Source of the DNA: Styela clava
Taxonomy: Eukaryota > Chordata > Ascidiacea > Stolidobranchia > Styelidae
Assembly (NCBI RefSeq): GCF_964204865.1
Contig: NC_135263.1
Location: 10,895,426-10,959,425 of the forward strand
DNA: 64,000 nt
Direction: 5' to 3'
Shown: positions 30,978 through 43,300 of the stretch, in pieces
How the letters are laid out: each line of letters begins with the position of its first letter
Numbering within the stretch: the first letter of the stretch is position 1
Made by a program: the position numbers and the translations under genes
The notes under the pieces: model-generated
Database searches by the model: none
What the model saw: the letters and a program-made list of their open reading frames with translations, nothing else
What the model was told of the DNA's origin: nothing

Positions 30978-31980
30978 CAAGCAATAATTCTATATCTAGA
31001 TAGCACAATTATTCAGTTTGTTTATGTTAATGTAATCTATTTGAGATTTTATTATTGAATTTATTAGTGTAATTTAAATCTCTCCTTGGGTGTTTTTCAC
31101 TTTTACAAATGTTGGTGATCTATGCTGAGACTATCACATCACCTTTTCATGCTTTTTATGCTATTATATGGTGGCTATAATAATGCTCTACATTTAGTAC
31201 TCTTCACACACACACACACACACACAAAAAAAAAAAAACATTATTTGGCAAATGGCTATGAATTTTTGATTTGATTTCTCTTTAAAAAATGTATCCAACA
31301 CCACCTTCATTACCACTGTACATTGTATCATTGTCTATCAATTACACCTGTACATTTTATTGGCTAAAGCTTTGTGACCAACACTCAACACTCATTCAAA
31401 CTTCAATTAATGGAGTATGCTATGCGAAGACCTCTTCTAATAAATTTTCTATTCGTCCAATGTTGCGCTTATATATTTGTAGGAATATGGAGGAGACTTG
31501 ACCTGGCGAAGCAAGTATTTTCGACCTATCATAAGCATGATTCTTTATGTCGTCTAATATAATCAAGTACTAAATGCGCAGTATTCATTTCAGATTTTTA
31601 TTCGGAAGGATTTGGATGACTGTATGTGGTTACAGATAGAATACAATGTGCAAAATTTTGGTGATAATGCTTTTGATTATCTATCATCGAGCGGCCTCAC
31701 CACAAAAAAAACTTTATTTGGTTAATTGATGATATCCGTTGTGAAGGGTATTTAATATAATATTATAAGTGGAGTGAATTTAACTTTTGGCGCATAGTTG
31801 ATGGATCTATAACGAATTAGTGGAGTGTTCATGAAATCCACTGGCTTAAGTTGAATATGATTCTTTATTTCTTGCATAATGTCATGAACTTTAATTGCAT
31901 CGTATATTGTTTCCGCGCGATCCAAGAGCACCCACTTTGTGGCGAAAATATTACTGCTCCATAGTGACACCTAGATCAGC
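30978..31980. other. intergenic region upstream of TTC29
   Basis: Contains a (CA)n run at 31205-31225 followed by poly-A and short frames without recognisable domains (31289-31562 plus strand, 31752-31970 minus strand). The end nearest TTC29 should hold its promoter. Confidence 0.5.
31205..31238. repeat. (CA)n microsatellite with poly-A tail
   Basis: About ten CA units followed directly by thirteen A. This could be a simple repeat or the tail of an inserted sequence; no retroelement body is visible next to it. Confidence 0.9.
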
Positions 31981-31981
31981 C

Positions 31982-31995
31982 GTTACCATGGTTAT
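31982..31995 (-). promoter_or_regulatory. RFX X-box in the TTC29 promoter
   Basis: On the minus strand the 14-mer ATAACCATGGTAAC fits the X-box consensus RTHNYYATRRNRAC at all positions. It lies 105 bp before the TTC29 start codon. RFX factors drive ciliary and flagellar genes in animals, so site, distance and gene function agree. Binding itself is inferred. Confidence 0.7.
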
Positions 31996-32099
31996 GCTAC
32001 CTTGCGTCACGGTTCGTCGATTGCGTTGGATGCTCATTCTTAGGTTTTCCGACTAAAATCGAGCAGGTATTTCGCAGTTTTGAGGCACATAAAATCACA

Positions 32100-35000
32100 A
32101 TGACGAGTTTACCTTCAATTAGACAGGGCAAAAGGATGTCAGGATTGCCATCAAAATCTTTAAATCAGCCATCATCACCCAACAAGATGGACAAGGCGGC
32201 GAGAACAACTCCAGGCAAGTCATACTGTAAAAAATGCTATACCGGTACCGTAGCGCTGTTCCGATACTGTAAATGTTATTGTTGCTTGATTGCTATTCCG
32301 ATGACTTGCTGTTGAGTCACATTCTAAAATTTCGCTAATTGAGAGTCCTATCATATTTTTTATATTGTTTTTCTTTTTGAATTTCATTCATACTACAATA
32401 ATAATAATAAAACACTTTGTTTTCATAAAGTGAGTCCTTATAGAAGACAAACAAGATTTCTGACACAAGCAGAACAAGAACAGTTGAAAGCTGAGAGAAT
32501 CCGAAAGAAAGAACCCCCACTGAATAAGTTCGAAACTGCATAGTAAGTAGGCCTATAAGCCTTTTACTGTTTATTAGTCTTAATGCTTAAGGAAATTATT
32601 TTGCCAGCTATTGAAAATCAGTTCAAATGCACTGCATCTGTTTATGTAATACCAGCCCTTATTTATGACATATTGTTTTTGTTATAATGAGTTTATAAAT
32701 AATATTATTGACCGCAGGACTTTTCCAACCTATAGTTTTAATTCTACAGAAATATATTCGATAGTATATTTACTCATTTCCCAATTATAAAGTATATACA
32801 TGACATTCAGATTATTTAAACCCCTTCGAATATTTTTCATTTGTCAGTGATATTTTGAAGAATAATCATGGCTTTTGCTCTAGGCAAGGCCATGTATAGG
32901 CAGCCACTGATATTTAACGATATGTACGAAGCTATTATGTCTGGAAGGACTTACCAATTTATTACACTCTGGGAGAGGTGGTGGGTATGGGATTTGAAAT
33001 GAGTTTTTATGCTCATTGAGTAGCATGAAACATATAATTTTTGTATAATATAAGCCACCTAAACAAACTATAATGAAAATGTCTGGTAAATGATCTATTA
33101 GGTATATTAAAATATTTATTATTTGTAGGGTAATGAATGTTTTTTTCCTTGCATGAACAGTTATAGAAACAGTTATATTCACAATCTATGTGTGAAAATG
33201 TTAAAAGAAGGTTATCATCAATCGTTTGATGAACTTTTTTCTCTGAATTCGAAAAGAAAGCAAGAAAGAATTGACGCTGGACCAGACTCGATTCTATGGG
33301 AGGTAAATGAATTTCCGTAACGAATTTTGAAACTTTTTTAATGATGCAAATAGTTATTTGTATAAAAAAATATTTTTGTTTTCTGAGTTTTTATTTTTTA
33401 AAAATCCCAAGCTTAATTGTCGCTCTTTAAATTTCTTGTGTTTATAAATTTTATTGAACAATGATATTCCATCTCTCTCATTTTTGTTTCAGGAACAACC
33501 ATTAGAAGATCAACATGAAAAACTTGATGAAATTTGTAGTTTCCTGACAAAAGGAGAATATGCAGCTCGACTTGGTATGTTCTTATAAATTTGAATGTAA
33601 TAGTTTTTGATAGCGTTTCAAACATAAAGGAAATGTGCTTCTAAACTCAGCGATAATTTTGGATATGCAGTTGATATATTATTGGTACATATGATCTGAA
33701 TGATAGCGTCTGTCATTTGTGTTAAAATTGTTTCAATGAGTTGTACAGCTAATGGCACATTTCTAGAGGAAAGGCATATTCATTGAAATTGAACAAGTAT
33801 GTATAGATTATGCAAAAAAATGAAAGAACACCACCAGAATACTGTTCAAATGAACGAAGAGCTTATTGATAAAAGAAAAAGTTTAATTTGGAGAGTGGAG
33901 ACATTCGGATGAAATACATTCAAATCTGCTGAAATTATTATAATTTATGTTGGATTAGCATAATCAGTTACTTCAATTGATTTCGTAACTTTTGTGATTT
34001 TTAATAAATAGAAGAAAAAAAATGGAAATTTATATTCAGGCAAATGGGATGATGTATACGCTTGTCGTCATGCTCTTGCACAATATTTTCTGGAATGTGG
34101 AGATTTATGGTTGTCTGATCATTTCTTCCAAACTGCTCTGCAAATAAGTCTCAACATAAAACTTGATGGAAGAAGAAGAGAATCAGAAGCACATTGTCAT
34201 ATGGCTCTTGCCTGTGAAAGGAGGGGTAAGAAAAGATAGTCTTTGAGTGACTAGATGAATCATTATGCTATTCGCTGTCAGCCTATGAGTATGAGTATGG
34301 CCTCTAGGGCTTGAGTATGAGTATGGCCTGTAGGGCTTGCAGAAGAATTTTCTAGTTTCAAAAATTAACTTCGTATAGTCAGTAAATCTATGTTTTTGTT
34401 TGTTGCCAGTAATAGAGTTAGAACTGTAATCATATTTTTGAATTCACTGGAGACAGAGTGAAAATTTAGTATCCTTTTAGTCAACGTTTCAAAGATTGCA
34501 CAATAGGATAGAATTATTATATTTATCCTGGGAGAGAGAGGACCCGTTATGGAAGCTTAATCATATAGCAAACCACGGCCTCTCGTCCATGTCTGGCATA
34601 GGATTAGCTAGCAAGTTATTTGGTTCAGATGCATTGACTTGATAACGGAGGAAGCCTTAAATTTGTATGTGAACCACCCTACAGCGACGAGAAGTCCAGC
34701 AATCCTCTCGCACACAAATATCCTACCACAGGATTCGAACCTGTGAATCCATGCATGGTAATCAGCATTGAAATTATTGCTTACTTCTTATCTAATCTCT
34801 TACACGTTTATAGGGGAGCATGAAGAAGCATGTCGTCAGATGCAAGAATTTTATCAACTGACGTTAGGAAGATTATGGGCTGATGAAAATGATATAAATC
34901 TGCATCATATATCATGCAGACATTTATGCAGGTTCGATATGCTTAAATATAATATATATTTTTGTCTAAAGTGTGCAGGATATATTGTTATGAAACAAAG

Positions 35001-37772
35001 TGTTGAGTTGAAAAAATATTTATTCTTCGAAAGATTCCTTGAAAATAATTTTGTCAGGTGTTTTAAAGCTTTGCACTGAAAGAACTAGTACTCACTGATA
35101 TGTTTGGAGTTAATAAGTTTTTATAGAACTAGAATCTCACTGATTTGGCATATTTTGACCTAATGTATCACACCCTGTAGGAGATAATTGACATAGGGTT
35201 TACTGCACAGTTGAGTTCACAGTATGGGGTTTAAAATTGAGTCATTCTGCATTTATGATAGAGTATGATCAAAAATGTCTGCGAAGTCTGCTACAGACAT
35301 GTGTATGTGTAAGTTGATAGCAAAGTCATCATATACAGTGATAACTACTTAGACACTCATTCTTATTCTTGATACTTCTATCAATTTATACAGTATGATT
35401 AAGTCTCAAAAAACTTGAATATTACATTATTATTATGATATATTTGAATGCATATTATCATTTTTCAATATTTTTTCAGGATATATACAACTCTTGCAGA
35501 TCACACAACAAATAAACCAGAAATTCATGAATATTTGAATAAAGCCTTTGAAATGTCTAAAGAAGGAGAAGATAGATTACAAGAAGGTGAAGCAGCTTAT
35601 AGACTTGGCTGTGCATACGAGACATCACATGATTCAGAGACAGCTATTGAGGTATTTTCTGTTATATATACCTTACCTTTTTATATAATATGTCTCAGAA
35701 ATTTTTACTTTCTTGAAAGAAATAGTTTGATAGCGTTTGATTGGTAGGACAGGTTATGATAAATTTTAAACTACAACTATCCATTTGTTGTTTGCCAGTC
35801 CCAGTTGCTACTTGTAATTAGTGACTTACCTTGTTTAATATATATGGGTTGATGAGAAGATATTTTTAACAAAGTAATTGAATGCTTTGCTATGAATGAG
35901 ACTTTGAACATAAACTACATTTTTTAAACTACGAGTTTTTATGCTTGCAAATAATGTAGTTTTTTTGTTTCGCATGGCCTAACCTATCTTCTGTAGTCCC
36001 AATCCTGGACTTACCGCGGGACCATTTGGCAAGATTGCCCAGTTGTTATCTAAGGTCATCATGAGACCTCCACCGCGAAGACTAGAAAATTACTGAACAA
36101 TTCTTAATCAGAAATTTCGTTATTTAGTATCTTAACCAGTGTCTGACAACAGCAACAGAATGCAAGGAAAATGAATTAATAGGAAAGGCATGTGAAGCTC
36201 TTGCGAAATCTCATCAAACTTTGGGTGGGATTCCAAAATCTATCGAGTTTTTGGAAATATTTGCAGCAACTTCTAAAAACAGTGGAAGAAAGACGGAACT
36301 TGTTGATGCGTGTAACTGTCTCGGAATCATCTACAATACATTGGTAAGATTTATGTAATTGTCATGTAGTTGTGATAGGGGATTGACGCCATTTTTATTT
36401 GCAATCTACTACCATAAATGATTTTTTTTAAATTATAGAAAAGTATGATTTGTAGACTTTGGATATATATATATTATATTGAGTTGTATTTTAACTCATT
36501 TGTCAATGGAGTTTATTTCATTCCTGGAGGGTTTAACTATTGTTAGTTGTTACTATAGCAAAAGGGTGTTTCATATACTTTTTTGACCAATAGTAAAAAA
36601 AAACGAAATTCATTTGACAACAATGGAGGCAAATATTTTCACAAAACCTTTTTTGTCCAAATTTGTCAATTATTTTTTATGTTTACTCTAAATAATACCT
36701 TTTTTACCACAATTGCTCCATTTTATTTGAGCTAGTGTGGCCAAAAATGTTGGATGAAAAATACACATTTTTATTTTTACAGGGTAAATATGAACAATCC
36801 ATCTCTCATTTCAATGATTCTTACAATGTTTCACAAGAACTCCAAGAACAAGAGGAAGAGAATCCTCTTCCAGATGACATGATGCAGGATACTAATAGAC
36901 CTGCTCTGGAGGAATGTGCTTCTCAACTAGGAATTGCAAAGGGAAACAAACTTCTTGAAACTTTTTCATCAAATATGGAAATAATTGAGAGGGTGATGAT
37001 GGAAAGAATCGTAGCGTGGAAAGATGAAAGATCGGATGAATTTGGACAGCCATTACCTCAACCGAGTGAGTTTTTCTCTCAAACTAAAATTTAAATTTTC
37101 TTTTCCAACTCAGGGGAGAGAGTCTATAAAATAGCTCAATCACAATGGTAAATCAAACCCCTATGTCATCCAGTTTCTTCTCATGATAGAGAAGAATGTA
37201 AATGATAGATGATTATGTGAACAACCTCCCAAAAAGCTGCAGCAAGTCTCTCAATCTTGCCAGCTTTATCTTTCGTCAAGCCGCACCTCTCATTCCTGAA
37301 TAGATAATTATTTACACTTTTTATATGCATAAACGTAGCTGGTGAAGGAAGCATCCAATGAAATATCATTTCAGTTTTGTTAGGATGTTTTCTGATCAAG
37401 ATGTAAATGCAGATTTTGATTCTAATCCTGCTTTCAGTATATATAATTATTTGTACTTGCATCCGAAATCGGTTACATCAAACCACTACTTCTGGTGTAA
37501 AAAGTATAATATAAACGAACGTCCTGAAGTATGCGCACCAAGATGGCGAACAACCTGAACTCAGGTTGTGTACCAGGTTAGGGTTCTGGTTACGCGACAT
37601 CTTGGTACGCATACTTCAGGAGCCCCATATAAACATATTTTTTGTTACAGAACTACCAACCCCGCCACCTTCACCAGAGAAAGTTCCAGATCCTACAGAG
37701 CCTTTCACTGATGCGGAAAGACAAAGACGACAGTCTGGGTCACGTGCTTCAGAAGCCGGGAGTACTTCTTGA
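32100..37772 (+). CDS. TTC29: tetratricopeptide repeat protein 29 (axonemal)
   Basis: TTC29 is a ciliary/sperm-flagellum protein; loss in mammals gives abnormal sperm tails. Ten exons join in frame to 515 residues (human 475): 32100-32214, 32431-32542, 33161-33302, 33493-33574, 34040-34225, 34814-34931, 35480-35651, 36128-36343, 36783-37065, 37651-37772. Diagnostic blocks are YRNSYIHNLCVKMLKEGYHQSF (residues 77-98, interrupted by no gap), SILWEEQPLEDQHEKLD, FYQLTLGRLWADE, EGEAAYRLGCAYE and SIEFLEIF, in human TTC29 order. TPR-like helix pairs run from about residue 150 to 420. A Pro-rich, Ser-rich tail ends the protein. Exon 1 seems to use a GC donor (AG/GCAAGT). A consensus X-box lies 105 bp upstream. 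Exon joins keep phase throughout. Confidence 0.93.
34287..34338. repeat. 26-bp tandem duplication in a TTC29 intron
   Basis: The unit GAGTATGAGTATGGCCTcTAG plus GGCTT occurs twice back to back (34287-34312 and 34313-34338) with one difference. Confidence 0.85.
34502..34765 (-). mobile_element. tRNA-derived SINE, copy 2
   Basis: Inverted relative to the copy at 5470-5722 and alignable over nearly its full length. Read on the minus strand it starts with tgattacc, carries a perfect Pol III B box GGTTCGAATCC (34741-34731) and ends ctatcctatt, like copy 1. No convincing A box is seen upstream, so the 5' end may be truncated. It is inserted in a TTC29 intron in antisense orientation. Confidence 0.8.
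37522..37621. mobile_element. 100-bp palindromic MITE in the last TTC29 intron
   Basis: Terminal inverted repeats TCCTGAAGTATGCG(C/T)ACCAAGATG are 24 bp long with one mismatch. The centre carries ACCAGGTTAGGGTTCTGG. No obvious target duplication borders it, so the superfamily is open. A diverged relative lies at 10079-10268. Confidence 0.75.
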
Positions 37773-38308
37773 TCAACATGCTTGAAATTTTTTGTTCATA
37801 CATTTTATTACAAATATATATTTTCATTTGAGCCTTTATCTTCACTGCTGGACATTTTTCTTTAAGTTGTATCAGTAAACTTGAACACAAACTATTATGT
37901 TTAATTTCGATTGATGTTAAATCCAAGAAAGGAATCATTGCAAAGCTTAAACTTGTGTCGCTTACATGACAACGAAATATCTTAAGGAATATAAGGATCT
38001 TTTATACAAGCCAAGACTACGGTATGATGAATAGCTTTTACAAGCCCTATGGTGAATGAATATCATCTGCGAGATCGTGAAGAGTATAGAACGACCGAGC
38101 GGTGGCGCCAAAGGTCTAACTGTAATCGGCGCCCTGCTCTCGCCATCACACCAACGAAAGACGTTTATTCGCGATTTGGCCATATTCTAAAGAAATTTCT
38201 TGACTACATAACATATAGTACCGGCATATGAGCCCAAAGACATAAAGAAAGAAGACAGTAACAAATGCGGCCGCACAATTTTTCAATAATCTAAAGCAGT
38301 TTATGTTT

Positions 38309-38581
38309 CTAACATAAGGTCATTATAATAAAACTAAATGAATATTCTGCTTCGCATGAACAATCTTCAGTCTTGATTTTTTGGCAAGAGTTGCACCTAA
38401 TAGATGGTCTTGTATAACTGCTATTGTTGTTGAAACAAAAATTCGTTTTGATATATTTATGGCTTGCTCTCTTTTTGGAATTATCCAAGAGAAAATTATA
38501 TGCACGCAGCTGCAACTCATCCGGGTCATACAAGGTAATCAACACCGGATCACCTGGAATGAATATTTCATGCAAACGCAT
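38309..38581 (-). CDS. unassigned protein-like open frame, possible exon
   Basis: A 90-codon frame begins MRLHEIFIPGDPVLITLYD and reads as a well-mixed protein for about 45 residues (PDELQLRAYNFLLDN). After that a second minus-strand frame over 38323-38430 (VSTTIAVIQDHLLGATLAKK) looks more protein-like than the first. That could mean a small intron, a sequencing frameshift or a decayed gene. An acceptor-like attccag lies before the codons for GDPV. I do not recognise the family. It might pair with the candidate exon at 40196-40372, whose splice phase is compatible. Existence as a gene is unproven. Confidence 0.22.
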   Translation of the reverse strand: MRLHEIFIPGDPVLITLYDPDELQLRAYNFLLDNSKKRASHKYIKTNFCFNNNSSYTRPSIRCNSCQKIKTEDCSCEAEYSFSFIIMTLC

Positions 38582-40195
38582 TTTAAATTCCCTCTTGCAT
38601 TATTAATCAAACCAATTGAACTCTTATCGTTCTCGTCGAGTTGTAATAAGTATTTGCGCACCAATATTATGTAGTGAATCTCTCAAACTAGATAGAACGA
38701 TATATAACCTAAAAACACGCGTTTTAAAAAACTGTCGATTTTAAGTGAAAATTGTATATTTATTTGTGTTTGTCAGAAAATCAACAGATTCATTTTAAAA
38801 CATTTTTTCAAATTTTTTTGTTGTTTTTATATTTTCTAGGTAAACTATTTTCGAGTGGCTCCACAGCCGCCATATTTGTTATGTTGGGTAATACTAATTA
38901 GGTATCATAATAAGCTGAAAAAAATGGGAAAAAATTGAATTAGAAATGTTGAAAACATAAATCAAATATTCAAAAATAATTTTTCGAGTATTTTTTTTCG
39001 AAAAACTCCAAATATATATGAGATCTACTCATCATTATTGCGTCTCTAAATCCATGAAGAAAAGTTTTATACGAAAAAAAATTAGCCTCGGTATAAAAAT
39101 ATGGAAGCGCCAGAACTTTCAGTGAAATTACAATATAAAAACAAAACAGTATTCTGTTCAGTATTCAGTATAACCTTGAAAGTTTATGTAGAATTTGATA
39201 AAAATTCGTTCGCCACGATTTCATAAAACTAGAAACAATAATTTATGCAATTGACGAATCAATTCGGCGGTTCAGAAAGGAGCAACAGTATTATTTTCGA
39301 AAAACTCACTCACTCAGCCTAATTACCGCTGCTGTTTGTAAAATACTTTATATAAGTTTCAGACATGACTTAAACAGAATTTTGTACAAAGTTTTGATAC
39401 AATAAATTTTGCCGCTAGATGTCAATAGTGAATTCGATACCTATCGTCCAGCAAATTTATTCTTCATCGGAGAAATATGTGCCTCAGATTGATTCAAAAA
39501 TCAACATCTTGTTATTTGTTTCTTTATGTTACTCCAGGAAGCTGGCAGGACTTAACTAACTGCGATTTTCATTACAGTTTACACACAACTTGGCGCTTTT
39601 GAATCCTTTTATTCCTCCAACGTCAGAAATTTTGATTTAATTTAATAAAGGAATTTAATCCTCCAATGAGCAGAGTCTGTTACAACAAGCTCTGATAAGC
39701 ACTGAAAATTCAATCAAATTTTAATCTCGAGCTCCCTGTTACATAATTTGAAATAAATTTTTATTTGAAATGTGAAAATTGAATAAGTATATTACATCAG
39801 TCAAGGCAACTGAGAGAATCAAAATATCAATCGCCGTTTTATCAATGTTTTTTTTTTTTTTTCATTTTGAATATGGTGAACATTACTTTAGATTAGACTA
39901 TGTTTATGCAAACATTCATGCAAATCAAGCACTCAAAAAGCAAGCACTTACTCATAAAAATATTGGAAATTTTCAATATATATCAGTATACTACATAACA
40001 TACTCTCCCATAGCCACAAGAATAGTCTTAATTATCTTCTTTCTAAACCCAAAAAAGATAATATAATAACATTATATTGCTGATACTCTGTCAGCATATC
40101 AGAAATTTGAACTAAAAATTGGTGAAAAAGAAAATTACTATTGAAAGCATAATCGACGGAATAAAAACCGCGCTTAAAGTAAATCTCTACATACA

Positions 40196-40372
40196 GACCA
40201 CGCCAGTTTTTCCGAATACATGTAGGCTATTTGTCAATAAAATCAAGTAGTTGAAATACATCGCTTCGCCTAGACTTAGATGAATTGGTTCCATCGTGAA
40301 AAATCCATTAAGTTCTTCTAAAACCCAAGGGTCGAAGGTGTTTGGTAATGGCGTGACTGTAGAAGAGAGTAA
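40196..40372 (-). CDS. unassigned candidate exon
   Basis: On the minus strand a good acceptor (ctctcttctacag) is followed by a frame reading TPLPNTFDPWVLEELNGFF, then SLGEAMYFNYLILLTNSLHVF, ending at a GTATGT donor. The composition and splice signals are exon-like, but I recognise no domain. A minus-strand ATG at 41595 (MRHWQTSSENDTEI) could supply a first exon in the right phase. Confidence 0.22.
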
Positions 40373-43300
40373 ATAAAATTTATAAGAAAATGCATCATCG
40401 ATAACTTTTAAATTCAACATAGGATTTGTATTTCACACAACAATGATTGTATTTTTTCAACGTATTTTTCTGAATTTATTCGAGTTTTTTTTTAATCGTT
40501 ATTATATAAAGAATCAATGTTTCTTTATATATAACGAGCCATAAAAGTGATGTCAAGGGTCAACAGTCAAAGTTGAATGTCAGCTGTATTGCAGTGAAGA
40601 CACAGTGTCTATTTCAGGAAGCTGCTTTTTGTAATTCTTGTTGTCAAGCGAGGACCACATCTAAATCCAACCTTTAGCGCCTTAAGTTATATATACATCG
40701 TGCTTGCATGTGAATAAGAAAGTAAACTTAGTGCTCTACTCTCGGGGCCTTTTGGGGGATTTTATTGATAAATCATTTTGGGATCGTGAATAATTTATGA
40801 TTTTGCAACTTACTATAACTTTTGCTCCAAAAGTTCGTCGCAAGCGTTAAAAGTCGAAATCAACTTTTTCTCTAATTCATAAATCATTTTTTCGTGCATT
40901 CATTTTCATCGTGTATAGTGATGTAATGTTGGCAAGTACTGAACGATTGTATTGTTAATCCAAATATAAATCATCTTGTGTATTTCGATTATCATTCAAA
41001 GGATGTAGTGGTTCTGCATTTGAATCTATGTTGCTACCGTGTTTCCCCGAAAATAAGACCTAGCCTGAATTTTAAAAACGATTTTAATATAAGCCCTCTC
41101 TTTCAAATAATACCAAGTCAATAACGAGAATTTTTTTTGTCTAGTGGATAGCAAAAAAATTGTCCTACACGTTTTAAATGATTAATAATCTATGTTTTGC
41201 AGTTATTTTGAATAAAAACGTGTAAAAAGATTTTTGAAAATTCCGCAATTGTCAACTTTGTAATTTTTTTTTTTGATAAATGTAAATATACCAAATTCTT
41301 TGCTAATAGTAATAAAACACATGGCAGATGAGTAAAATACAATCATAAGATTGTAATGCAAGGCCAGAGTATGTATTTTGCACGTTAATATTTGCAATCA
41401 CAAAAAGAAAGCCAATATATTGGCTAATAAAATAATATATTAATGAAACCAGTAACCGTATCCTTTTGATATCCTACCACTTAGCCTTTCTTATCATTGA
41501 ATAAAAGGTATAATTGTAAAAATATCATCATAGAATATTTAGACATTTAAACGTATTTCGGTATCATTTTCAGAACTCGTCTGCCAGTGTCGCATCTCCA
41601 GCTTTGAATTTGAAATTTAGTTCCAGGCACCTGATTGGTTAGTCACTACATTTAAAATCTGGGCTACCACGTGAGCATATATCAAAAAATACGCAACACT
41701 TTCTCGGTACCGCATATATAATTTTAATTAGTCTTGCTTGGTAAAATATTGCTTTAGTTCGAAGTAAATATAAGAAAAAATAAGTTAAATTTCATCTATA
41801 TTTTCACTGATCTAAATAATAGGTCATGTCATTGTTTACTTCTGACCTAGAAAAACTAATCAAAAATTCATTTTGTCGAGATCATAGAAGACTTTAAAAA
41901 TAAACAAATTACTTTTCACTAAGAAATAACTGACACGATAAACATTCTAGATAACGAAAAACATGTTATATACCTATCTAGCACCTATCTATTCAACAAT
42001 ACAACCAAAACATAGTATTCTCTTATTTATCTAATCATCGGTGAGAGTACTTCGTTCGGACAAAAAGACCTTAATAATTAATTACGATTTGAAACATTAA
42101 TTGAGGTTTTAATATTAATGAAATATCTAATGGGAAGACAGCGATGAAATTGACATGAAATCGTGTTTATTTCAAAGGTTGAAATTGATATTGGTTGTTC
42201 ATTATTCACGAACTTATTTCAATAATTGATTCAAATCCCTAAAAACATTTTCCATCTACCACCTTGCATTTTGGATTTAAAGTTTGGATGAAAAAATTAA
42301 AACAAAATGATCAGCTTTTGCAAATGACGGAAGCAAAACTTACATAGGTTTATGTTAACAACGTTAAAACACACACATTCATTTGAGACACAGTATAGTA
42401 TTTACTTGCATATTTAGGTCTAAAATCATAATGTTAGTTTACCCAAAACATATCTGAGAATTCTTTGAGGTGTTTCATATTAACATTTCAATCAAAACTA
42501 TTTTTTGAAAGCACTGATAGAAAATAAGAAGCATATTACAAGGTGGACTTATGTTTTTGTGGTCAATATTGGTAAAAAATCCACTTGCCAGATTTATTTC
42601 TTGTAAATATCGCAAAATTTGAATTTAAGCATGTTGTTTGATCTAGGTTTTTATGCTAATTCCATAACATTGAAACGTTGTTTGGGGTTGTCGCGTCTTA
42701 CTAGTTCTGTAGGTATGAGGCGGAAATTCTGCTTTTATGCATAAAAATTAGGCTGTTTAATATTTATTGAAGTTGAAATGGCACCGTGCATTTAAAATGA
42801 GCGAATTCGGTACGTACAACTAAATATTTTATACATGAATACGCATATGGTAGACTGCCCCGTCCCATGTGACCCATTTGATAATTCAGTCAACGAATTT
42901 ATTTCTGACAAGCATGGGCCGTAAATTATAAACTTAATTTAAATATTTAACATACTTGATTATGCATGACACAAAACAAATTGTCCACCTGGGGAATCGG
43001 ACCCACATTAAAATTACAACACAGTATGTGGTATCGAAGGCGAAAATAATGAATAAGAAATAAGACAGCATGCATGGTATAGCACATATACAAAGAATCC
43101 AATATTTTACTGATAAAAAATTAAAGGGGCCCATCCCCCATGGAATGCAAAATTCAGACGTAGAGCTAGAATATGAAATGTGCAACTAAATATTTAAATA
43201 CACGACGCCATCCTGCATATTGCATTAAAAAGGACCAATTCACCAGTCGGATTTTTATTTGGTTCTAGTGCTTGATGAAGAAACCAAGTATAAATGATAT

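Noticed and set aside
33393-33625. Minus-strand frame over TTC29 exon 4 and frames opposite SLC10A7 exon 4 (28267-28458)
   Set aside because: They are antisense shadows of well-supported exons.
34731-34741. GGTTCGAATCC on the minus strand as a tRNA gene
   Set aside because: No cloverleaf or A box around it. It belongs to a repeated SINE shared with 5470-5722.
42074-42082. ATAATTAAT as a POU4 autoregulatory site
   Set aside because: The motif is common by chance in such AT-rich DNA, and nothing else nearby supports it.
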